Positions 9,101-16,275 of a DNA stretch of 21,258 bases are shown here, in pieces. Position 1 is the stretch's first letter, and each line of letters starts with the position of its first letter. The notes beneath the pieces are model-generated. The model saw only the letters and a list, made by a program, of their open reading frames with translations. It ran no database searches and had not been told where the DNA came from. The translations under genes were made by a program, and so were the position numbers. Source of the DNA: an uncultured Blautia sp. (GTDB lineage: Bacteria > Bacillota > Clostridia > Lachnospirales > Lachnospiraceae); the NCBI GenBank assembly GCA_900547685.1, contig URHS01000040.1, positions 1 through 21,258 of the forward strand, written 5' to 3'.

Positions 9101-12100
9101 TGCCAGATATATCATTATGATACAAATTATGTAATCGCTTGGGATTATCTGGAGAAGATTTTTCCGGACAATATGATTCACAATATGTTTAATTACTACA
9201 TGAATCTTGTTGAAGGAATAATCTGCGGCCGTGAAATCAATGATATCCCCGTAGGAAACGAGATAGCAGTTGCCCGGTACAATGAAACTGATTATTCGGA
9301 AGAACTAATGACTATTCCGGAAATGTTAAAACGGTCACTCGATTTCTTTGGTCCAAAACCAGCCATAACGGATGGTGAAACTGTATTAACATATGAACAG
9401 TTAAAGAGACGTATGGAAGATATGATTGAGGATTATATAAAACAGGGGATGAAATGTGGAGATACGGTCATGGTACTGGCGGGAAAGGATATTGATTCCG
9501 TAGTAGCGATATTAGCTGTTGCTAAAATAGGAGCCACCTTTATACCCGTTCCGGAAGATTATCCGAAGGAACGTATTGAAACTATAAGAGAGTATTCCAG
9601 TGCAGAGTGGATTGTGCATGTGCAGAATAATAAGATTGAAAGATGTGTTTCTGCTAAGAGACAGAGGAATCACACAACTTCTAAGTTGGAGGACACAGCC
9701 TATATAATTTTCACATCGGGTAGCACAGGCAATCCCAAAGGGGTGGCCATTTCTCACGAAGGTGTTATGAATACGCTGGTTGATATGAAAAAAAGATTTG
9801 CCCTGGACGAAAATGAAGGGGTATTGGGATTGTCTGCGCTGAATTTTGATCTATCCATTTTTGATATTTTCGGCAGTATCTATATGGGCGGATTTTTATC
9901 TTTGGTAAAGGACCCGAGGAATGCAGAAGAGATAAACCATATGCTGGAGCAATTCCCTATAACGATATGGAATTCGGTTCCAGCAATCATGAAACTGTTT
10001 TTGGAAAGTCTTCCAGTGGATTATAGAAATACAGAAATAAATCATATTTTCTTAAGCGGGGACTGGATTGGTACGGAGCTGCCTGAAAAAATAAAAAAGG
10101 TGTTTACGAATGCAGAAATTATAAGTTTGGGAGGTGCTACAGAGGCTTCAATCTGGTCAATCTATTTTCCAATCCGTGAGGTCCGGAAAGGATGGAGCAG
10201 TATACCTTATGGCTATCCATTAGGAAATCAAAAGATTTATATATTGAATAATGAAGGCGAGGTATGCCCAACAAATGTTGTGGGTGAAATCTGTATTGGT
10301 GGAAGGGGAGTAGCTTTAGGATATGTTGGAGACGAGGAAAAAACAAATCGGTCATTTGTAGATATACCTTCAATTGGGAGAGTGTATAAAACAGGGGACT
10401 ATGGTAAATTTTCCGAAGAAGGATATGTAATAATATTGGGGCGAAAAGATGGTCAGGTTAAAATAAACGGTTTTCGTATTGAATTAGGTGAGATTGAGGC
10501 TGTTGCCCGTAAACTCTATACAGTAGATAATGCAATTGCAATTATGGATTCTAAGAAGAAATTGGCTCTGTTTTATACTGGGAAGGAAATAGAAGATAGG
10601 GAATTGCAGGTTCACTTTGAAAAATATCTGCCGGCCTACATGATCCCATACCGCTTTGTTCATATGGAACAGTTCCCGTTAAGTAAAAATGGAAAAATAG
10701 ACAGGGCTGCGTTATTGCAGATACGAGAATTAAAAGAGGAATCCGAGATATCAGCTCCGGCTAATGAGATAGAAATGAAAATATCTGTAATATGGGGGAA
10801 GTATTTAGAAAGCGATCAGGTATCGGTGGATGAAAACTTCTTTGCCTTGGGCGGGGATTCTATCATTGCACAAAGGATAGCACAGGAATTAACAAAGCAA
10901 TTTGCTGTGAAAATTCCCTTTGTAAAAATTGTGGAAACCGGCACGGTAAAAGAATTGGCCCGGTTTATACAAGCTGAAACAGAATCAAAGGAGGAGCCGA
11001 AGGCCGCTTTATTATCGGAAAACCGCAGGGAGAAAACAGTGGAAGCATATCAAACGGAACTTCCAATGACGAATATTCAAAAAGCATATTTTAATGGAAG
11101 AAATGGTTCGTTTGAATTGGCGCACTATAATGCCCATTACTATTTTGAGGTGGAGTTCCCATATGAAATCAGTGATATTGAAAGAAGCATTGCACAGCTG
11201 CTGGAGCGTCATGAGGTGTTACGCAGCATATTTTTAAAAAATGGCACACAGAAGATTCTGGCAGACGTGCCGGAGTATAAGGTTGACATTACGATAGCCG
11301 AGACGGAACAGGAGTTTGCGGAAAAGAATGAACAGATGCGCCGCGAATTGTCTCACAAAAATTATGATTTTTCAAAGTGGCCGTTATTTACGTTTGAAGT
11401 TTTAAAACGAGAGAGTGACAATTTTAAGATTTTGTGTGCAAGTATCAACCTCATGGTTTGTGATGGGGACAGCTTAAGAATCTTTCTAAAGGAATTTACA
11501 GAAGGTTTAAATAATAAAAAACTGCCGCCGATTCATTATTCATATCACGAATATGTAAATTCATTAAATAATAGTACGAATGAAAGGGAGTATCAGGAGG
11601 CGAAAGCTTACTGGTTAAATAGAATTCCTTGTTTTCCGGAATTCCCGCACTTACCTATGCTGAAGAACCTGGCACAATGTAAAAATTATAGAATCAGCAG
11701 AGTTTCCGAAACGATTGATACTGAAACCTGGTGGGCATTTAAAAACACTGTAAGAAAACATGCTGTTTCTCCATCTACAGTACTTTGCACAATTTATGCA
11801 AGGGTGCTTGCGAAATGGAGTAATCAGAAGGATTTGCTGCTTAATATGACTGCATTTGAAAGAAAAGAGTTTGATCAGAATGTCAGTGGGATTTTAGGGG
11901 ACTTTACAAAAATTCTTCCATTGGAAGTACATATTGATGGGGCGGATTTTTGGGATAATGCGATGCAGATTCAGACAAGGATTTTGAATAATCTGGATCA
12001 CAAAGCATTTGATGGTACAGAGATTATAAGAGAATTGTCAAGGCTGAGTAATGGAATCGGTAAGGCCCTGATGCCGGTGGTATTTACCTGTGTGTTATTT

Positions 12101-14095
12101 GATTCTGATGAGAACTGGTTTGAACAGATTGGAAAACTGAGATACGCCGTTACGCAGACACCCCAGGTATTTTTGGATAACCAAATTCTTGAAATGAAGC
12201 ATGAGCTTTATATATCGTGGGATTATGTGGAGGATTTATTCAATCCTGCGATAATAGCTGCAGTATTTGAGGATTTTATAAGTGGAATTAAAAATATAGC
12301 AGTAAATGGGGTATTTGAAACACGGTCTCAAATAGAAACGGATAAAGTTTGGGATGGATATAACATGCCGGTGGAACGTGTTGCCCCCAATACATTGCAG
12401 GCATTTTTTGAAAAGCAGGTCCGGGAAACACCGGACGGAACAGCCTTATATTACGGAGACAAACAATACACCTATGCTGCGATTGAGGGCAAAGCGAATC
12501 AGGTTGCACGTTATTTATGCAGCCATGGAATCTGCGGCGCCAATAACCGGGTCGGCGTGCTGGGAGAAAGAAAACCGGAAACCATTATTTCTATTATAGG
12601 AGTATTAAAAACGGGTGCTGCCTATGTTCCTGTGGATGCAAAGTTCCCGAAGGAAAGACGGGATTTCATACTGGAGAATAGTGGTTCAAGGCTATTGCTG
12701 AGTGAGGAACTGTATCGTTCGGGGGAATTAGAGCAATATGATGAAAGCCCCATAGGAATACAATCTCTGCCTGATTCTTTGGCATATATAATTTATACGT
12801 CAGGCAGTACAGGAAAACCAAAGGGCGTTATGATAAATCATATGGCAGCCTGCAATACAATCAGCGATCTGAACAACAAGATAAAATTAAATAAGACGGA
12901 CAGATTGATTGGGATATCATCAGTTTGCTTTGATTTATCCGTATATGATATTTTTGGAGCATTTAGTACAGGAGCTGCACTGGTAATGGTCCGTGATGCA
13001 AGAGATTGCAGCGAGATTGTTTCCCTTCTTGCGGAAAGAAAGATTACGGTATGGAACTCGGTGCCGGTTATTTGCTCGATTGTTGTTCAACATATGTTGG
13101 AAAGAGGGATGAAAGATAGCCTTTCATTACGGCAGATTATGCTGAGTGGAGATTGGATTCCACTTGATTTGCCAGATAAGGCGAAAAGTATCTTTAACAA
13201 AGTTCAGATAATGAGTTTAGGCGGAGCAACAGAAGCTTCTATTTGGTCAATCTATTATGAAATAGGAGAAGTAAAACCAGCATGGAAGAGTATACCTTAT
13301 GGCATGCCTTTAAAAAATCAGACAATGTATGTTTTGAACTTCGCCGGCGAGTTATGCCCTATGGACGTAGTGGGTGAAATATATATTGGAGGAGTTGGGG
13401 TCGCACAGGGATATTGTGGAGATACAGAGAAAACGGAAGCTGCATTTATTCAACATGACCATCTGGGCAGGATTTATAAGACCGGGGATATGGGAGTGCT
13501 GCGGAAAGAGGGATATATTGAATTTTTAGGCAGAATAGATAATCAGGTTAAAATTCGTGGCTATAGAATCGAATTAGGAGAAATTGAATCTTCCATTAAT
13601 AATGTACCAGGAATTGAAAAAAGTATAGTTTCATATGTGGTAAATAGAACTGGAAATAAACAGCTGATAGCATACTATATTCCGACATCGAACGACCTTG
13701 CTTCAGAGACTATCAAGGAAAGTATAGGTGCTTTTCTGCCTGAATACATGGTGCCGCAGCATTATATTTCCATAAAAGAATTACCGCTGTCTGCCAATGG
13801 GAAAATTGACAGAAGTAAGCTTCCTGAGCTGAATTTAGATAAGAAGGAGCGGGCATTATCAAAAGATGTAATCAGTCCGTTGCAGAAAACACTGCTGGGA
13901 ATTTGGCAAAAGGTATTTGAAAATACTGAAATTACTATTACCGATGATTTTTATGGCCTGGGTGGAGATTCTATTGTTCTGATGAAGCTATTGGACGAAA
14001 TTGCTTTGGCAGGTCTGGAAAACATTAGCATAGAAGATATTTTGGAATATGAGACAATAGAGGCGTTATCAGCTTATATGGAAGAAAACAAATAA
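6164..14095 (+). CDS. NRPS megasynthetase: FAAL-ACP-Cy-A(Cys)-PCP-Cy-A(Cys)-PCP
   Basis: 2643 residues, the starter and first two elongation modules. Residues 1-~530 are an acyl-AMP ligase of fatty-acyl (FAAL) type: YSSGSTSEPKG (Y155), P-x-W followed by VAPNFAY (residues 246-252), YGLSET (Y306), NTKAGK (K514). The ACP has EDSLS, Ser561. Cy1 (~618-1035) has an intact D737-MLIV-D742-GF-S745. A1 (~1039-1530) has D1229 and code D-L-F-N-F-S-L-I-W-K. PCP1 has Ser1566. Cy2 (~1631-2055) has N1762-LMVC-D1767-GD-S1770, with Asn where Asp is expected. A2 (~2062-2560) has D2257 and code D-L-Y-N-M-S-L-I-W-K. PCP2 has Ser2603. Both A domains are predicted to load cysteine. No terminal release domain is present, so the chain passes to another subunit. 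The start overlaps the PPTase stop (ATGA), with GAAAGGAG at 6145-6152. The starter acid is unknown; the N-terminal ligase could also accept a short or aryl acid. Confidence 0.94.
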   Translation: MRQNGSIMEIFHNFFNNSENEIIFYDLSEERFSADNLRNMVEKTMAKLSSVERREYVILQIGDKKEFLISLISLFCLDAIPVILPMCTSQSGYEQLKKILKAHPGTLVIADNQGSQNLAHFTDGSIDIQNIEADAMSLCRRGRAYGEQDEAIIMYSSGSTSEPKGTILTVENIIESVKEKNIEYSVAQNDVFMTWMSLEHIVGMVDFMFLPFFKGCTCVYSEISSFLSNPREWFDLMEKYNVTVSVAPNFAYKYMSDCITDSDNWDLSSLRILMSIGEPISRQVIQRFFSKVNRFHIDEEKLVAAYGLSETCSGVVVNKGNVLKAKVAPEVNITSGIDFDSRHFDYKKADLICQGEPIADTKVRIMDDHREELKENCIGNIEIKGSAVCKGYFEYDGRQPVEDGWLSTGDIGFYSGGALYVIGRRKDVIFSYGKNIYLSDLEYAVAKYFQLRSVACGDNVSSEGKFYIYLFVEINEAEGQQMKSKIRHTILRELGIKLDDIIFMDKLSNTKAGKISKAEIMRKYTMSRDSERRDNIEGFIKGYFAGEVTEDTSILDVAEDSLSMFRLIGAIHKQFGIKMGILDLTRCETIHDLCDYINKLSGREIPVEKITCENQMFCTSIQEAYILGRQQEFYGNTNMSHFYLEVKHNLSSQKIEEAIRKLIRRHSMLRSIFENSRRVVLGEDIADTFFLKTLEEKSLESHRKAANQKVNEPDKWPLFEICNIKEGDSYIAAIDIDMLIVDGFSLSVLVRDFKSLCRGLELEPISDGFGKYLEAYSIRKSGNRYLQDKQYWLDRVKTLPGSPQIPILAAVNRGPNVFLRKEKTFTEEAWEALENFAERNGVTISVLLLTLYIHTLKRWSEEPEFTLNVTVMDRPTQMKDTERFVGDFTTNTLFNYENESGSPRNLSQDLSYVKGRLYEYLDHNNFDGVEVIREYAKVHQGEMALMPVVFTSMLFKEDNALIYEDINYFVTQTSQVYLDCQIYHYDTNYVIAWDYLEKIFPDNMIHNMFNYYMNLVEGIICGREINDIPVGNEIAVARYNETDYSEELMTIPEMLKRSLDFFGPKPAITDGETVLTYEQLKRRMEDMIEDYIKQGMKCGDTVMVLAGKDIDSVVAILAVAKIGATFIPVPEDYPKERIETIREYSSAEWIVHVQNNKIERCVSAKRQRNHTTSKLEDTAYIIFTSGSTGNPKGVAISHEGVMNTLVDMKKRFALDENEGVLGLSALNFDLSIFDIFGSIYMGGFLSLVKDPRNAEEINHMLEQFPITIWNSVPAIMKLFLESLPVDYRNTEINHIFLSGDWIGTELPEKIKKVFTNAEIISLGGATEASIWSIYFPIREVRKGWSSIPYGYPLGNQKIYILNNEGEVCPTNVVGEICIGGRGVALGYVGDEEKTNRSFVDIPSIGRVYKTGDYGKFSEEGYVIILGRKDGQVKINGFRIELGEIEAVARKLYTVDNAIAIMDSKKKLALFYTGKEIEDRELQVHFEKYLPAYMIPYRFVHMEQFPLSKNGKIDRAALLQIRELKEESEISAPANEIEMKISVIWGKYLESDQVSVDENFFALGGDSIIAQRIAQELTKQFAVKIPFVKIVETGTVKELARFIQAETESKEEPKAALLSENRREKTVEAYQTELPMTNIQKAYFNGRNGSFELAHYNAHYYFEVEFPYEISDIERSIAQLLERHEVLRSIFLKNGTQKILADVPEYKVDITIAETEQEFAEKNEQMRRELSHKNYDFSKWPLFTFEVLKRESDNFKILCASINLMVCDGDSLRIFLKEFTEGLNNKKLPPIHYSYHEYVNSLNNSTNEREYQEAKAYWLNRIPCFPEFPHLPMLKNLAQCKNYRISRVSETIDTETWWAFKNTVRKHAVSPSTVLCTIYARVLAKWSNQKDLLLNMTAFERKEFDQNVSGILGDFTKILPLEVHIDGADFWDNAMQIQTRILNNLDHKAFDGTEIIRELSRLSNGIGKALMPVVFTCVLFDSDENWFEQIGKLRYAVTQTPQVFLDNQILEMKHELYISWDYVEDLFNPAIIAAVFEDFISGIKNIAVNGVFETRSQIETDKVWDGYNMPVERVAPNTLQAFFEKQVRETPDGTALYYGDKQYTYAAIEGKANQVARYLCSHGICGANNRVGVLGERKPETIISIIGVLKTGAAYVPVDAKFPKERRDFILENSGSRLLLSEELYRSGELEQYDESPIGIQSLPDSLAYIIYTSGSTGKPKGVMINHMAACNTISDLNNKIKLNKTDRLIGISSVCFDLSVYDIFGAFSTGAALVMVRDARDCSEIVSLLAERKITVWNSVPVICSIVVQHMLERGMKDSLSLRQIMLSGDWIPLDLPDKAKSIFNKVQIMSLGGATEASIWSIYYEIGEVKPAWKSIPYGMPLKNQTMYVLNFAGELCPMDVVGEIYIGGVGVAQGYCGDTEKTEAAFIQHDHLGRIYKTGDMGVLRKEGYIEFLGRIDNQVKIRGYRIELGEIESSINNVPGIEKSIVSYVVNRTGNKQLIAYYIPTSNDLASETIKESIGAFLPEYMVPQHYISIKELPLSANGKIDRSKLPELNLDKKERALSKDVISPLQKTLLGIWQKVFENTEITITDDFYGLGGDSIVLMKLLDEIALAGLENISIEDILEYETIEALSAYMEENK

Positions 14096-14108
14096 GAGGA
14101 GTTATTAC

Positions 14109-15185
14109 ATGATAGGAATTATTGGAGGCAGTGGTAATGTTGGCCAATGGGCAACCCAGGCTTTAACGCGTTTTTCCAGTGCATACATCAAAGTGGGGGG
14201 AAGGAATAAGGAACAATTTGAAAAATTGGCAAGGTCATTGCCTGATAACGCCGCAGTGGAATTCAGGCAGGTGGATTTCAAAAACATTCATAGTGTAAAG
14301 CAATTTGCTGAGGATTGCACAATTATTTTAAATTGCGCCGGCCCTACCTATAATCATGCATCCGAACTGGCGGAAGCGGTATTGAATATGGGAATTGGGT
14401 ATGTGGACGTTGGATATGGTAAAGCGATGGACCAAATATTTAAAAGATATGGCGATAAAAGGATTCTTTGTAAAGCCGGTGCAATCCCTGGATTATCAGG
14501 CGTGTTGCCAAAATATCTGGCCCAGCAATTTGAAGAGATACACCAGATAGAAGTATATTATTGCGCTTTGGGAAAGTTCACTAAGACAGCTGCGGCAGAC
14601 TATTTAGATGGGGTATTTGACAACAGAATGGAATTACCATCAAAGAGGAGAGAGGCAAGAAGGAAACTTCTTCCTCTTTCCATAAACGAAGCTTATTTAT
14701 ACCCATATTATGATGAGGAATGTGAGCATGTAGAACGGATTACAAAGTGTAATGTTTCAAAATGGTTCATGGCATTGGAGGGGGAGTGCACGCACAATTT
14801 TATGAACACGGCGGCTGACTGTTATAAAATGGATTCTGATAAAGCAGTTGAAGATTTGTGCCTGGCTACTTATGTCGATACATTAGGAAGAACGGAATAT
14901 GCAGGTTTTGTAATTCAGATATCCGGAGAGACAGCGGGTAAACATATGATTCGCACCATGCAGGTAAAAGCACCAACAGCAGAGTATATGACAGGTACAG
15001 TAGCAGCGGCATCTGCCCTTTTGCTGGATAATACAAAGGAGTTGGAAATCGGAGGGGAATTAGGAAAGATAAAAGAAGTGAATGAATTCTTTTCTATATT
15101 GGATAGGATTGGACAAAGGTTGCTGATAAGCATTGCAGATAAATCAATAGAGGATTTAACAGCTGTTGAGGAAGGAGAAATATAA
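14109..15185 (+). CDS. Saccharopine-dehydrogenase-like NAD(P)-dependent reductase
   Basis: 358 residues with an N-terminal Rossmann fold: GIIGGSGNVGQW (GGSGNVG at residues 6-12), then NCAGPTYNHASELAEA and VDVGYG, typical of the saccharopine dehydrogenase NADP-binding family. The C-terminal half has no motif I can assign to a specific substrate. True saccharopine dehydrogenases interconvert an imine and a secondary amine. Lying between NRPS genes and next to a thiazolinyl imine reductase, this protein most likely reduces or oxidises a C=N bond in a chain-bound heterocycle; that is inference. AGAGGAG at 14095-14101 overlaps the megasynthetase stop. The protein ends EEGEI, resembling the VEGEI end of the 857-4000 NRPS, although that codon run also forms the next gene's ribosome binding site. 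Confidence 0.85.
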   Translation: MIGIIGGSGNVGQWATQALTRFSSAYIKVGGRNKEQFEKLARSLPDNAAVEFRQVDFKNIHSVKQFAEDCTIILNCAGPTYNHASELAEAVLNMGIGYVDVGYGKAMDQIFKRYGDKRILCKAGAIPGLSGVLPKYLAQQFEEIHQIEVYYCALGKFTKTAAADYLDGVFDNRMELPSKRREARRKLLPLSINEAYLYPYYDEECEHVERITKCNVSKWFMALEGECTHNFMNTAADCYKMDSDKAVEDLCLATYVDTLGRTEYAGFVIQISGETAGKHMIRTMQVKAPTAEYMTGTVAAASALLLDNTKELEIGGELGKIKEVNEFFSILDRIGQRLLISIADKSIEDLTAVEEGEI

Positions 15186-15187
15186 AT

Positions 15188-16273
15188 ATGCAGAAAATAC
15201 GAACTGTGGTATGCGGCACTACATTTGGGCTCTTTTATCTTGAGGCTTTGAGACGATTGAATGATAAATTTGAGATTGTCGGTATTTTAGCAAATGGGAG
15301 CGAACGTTCCAAAAGATGCGCGGCAAATTTCAATACCACTTTATATACTGATATACGGCAGGTTCCAAAGGATATTGACTTAGCCTGCGTAGTTCTAAGA
15401 ACCAGGGCGTTGGGCGGAAAAGGGACTGAGATAGCGCTACATTTCCTGGAAAATGGAATAAATGTCATTCAGGAGCAGCCAATCCATCCTAAAGATTTGG
15501 AAGAGTGCTATCGTATTGCGTTAAAGAATGGGGTATATTTTCAAACCGGAGATGTTTACCCCCATCTTGACAGTATTGAAACGTTTATAAGAAGTGCACG
15601 TAAATTAAATGAAATTCATGACCGTCCGCTATATATGAATTTATCTTTTGCACCACAGGTATCTTATCCGTTAATGGATATTTTAATGAATTCCTTACCA
15701 GATATCCGCTCATGGGAATTCAGCGGTAATGTTAAGGCTGGACCATTTAGGGTTATAACAGGTACTTTAAATAAGATACCGGTATGCATGGAAATTCATA
15801 ATGAGGTATTCCCGAAGGACCCGGATAACAACATGCATTTGCTTCATAGTATAACGTATATGTATGAGAGCGGACATTTGTCACTGCAGGACACATTTGG
15901 GCCGGCAATTTGGAATCCGCGGCTTGACATTCCTGTGGAGTTATACAATTATGGCGATGTGAAAAGTGAAGTTCCTGAATACATGTATGAAAAAACGGGA
16001 CATGTTTTAGGCGGATATCACAGCCGGAATTTTAAACAGATTATCACAGACATATGGCCGGAGGCTGTAAAGAAGGATCTCCTGCTGGTTTTAAAGGGAA
16101 TTAGCGATAAACGGCTGCTCAACGCCAAAGGACAGAAAGAGATGATTTGCTCAAGGCAGTGGAATGAGATGACAAAATATCTGGGATATGCAGATATAAT
16201 GGACAAGAAATTGAGTAAGGCCACCCTTACCGATATATTAGAAAAGAGTGTTTCAAGAACAGAGGAGGCATGA
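15188..16273 (+). CDS. Thiazolinyl imine reductase (Irp3/YbtU/PchG family)
   Basis: 361-residue Gfo/Idh/MocA-fold oxidoreductase that, in yersiniabactin and pyochelin synthesis, uses NADPH to reduce one PCP-bound thiazoline to thiazolidine in trans. Seen: VVCGTTFGLFYLEAL (residues 7-21), a variant Rossmann nucleotide-binding loop characteristic of this family, and INVIQEQPIH, the conserved EQPxH block with His100. A downstream Tyr-containing segment, YFQTGDVYPH (~117-126), is a candidate for the proton-donor region. Length and motif order fit the family well. The gene starts 2 bases after the saccharopine-dehydrogenase-like gene stop, with GGAAGGAG as ribosome binding site, and its own stop overlaps the ATG at 16270. 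Its presence implies at least one thiazolidine in the final product. Confidence 0.93.
   Translation: MQKIRTVVCGTTFGLFYLEALRRLNDKFEIVGILANGSERSKRCAANFNTTLYTDIRQVPKDIDLACVVLRTRALGGKGTEIALHFLENGINVIQEQPIHPKDLEECYRIALKNGVYFQTGDVYPHLDSIETFIRSARKLNEIHDRPLYMNLSFAPQVSYPLMDILMNSLPDIRSWEFSGNVKAGPFRVITGTLNKIPVCMEIHNEVFPKDPDNNMHLLHSITYMYESGHLSLQDTFGPAIWNPRLDIPVELYNYGDVKSEVPEYMYEKTGHVLGGYHSRNFKQIITDIWPEAVKKDLLLVLKGISDKRLLNAKGQKEMICSRQWNEMTKYLGYADIMDKKLSKATLTDILEKSVSRTEEA
16263..16268 (+). promoter_or_regulatory. Ribosome binding site deciding the terminal NRPS start
   Basis: A perfect AGGAGG lies 7 bases before the ATG at 16276 but only 1 base before the in-frame ATG at 16270, so the second ATG is preferred. 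It sits inside the end of the reductase gene, coupling the two. Confidence 0.65.
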
Positions 16274-16275
16274 AT

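Noticed and set aside
12354..12599. Plus-strand 81-codon ORF within the megasynthetase
   Set aside because: Out-of-frame shadow of the A2 domain start; no family resemblance and no separate ribosome binding site.
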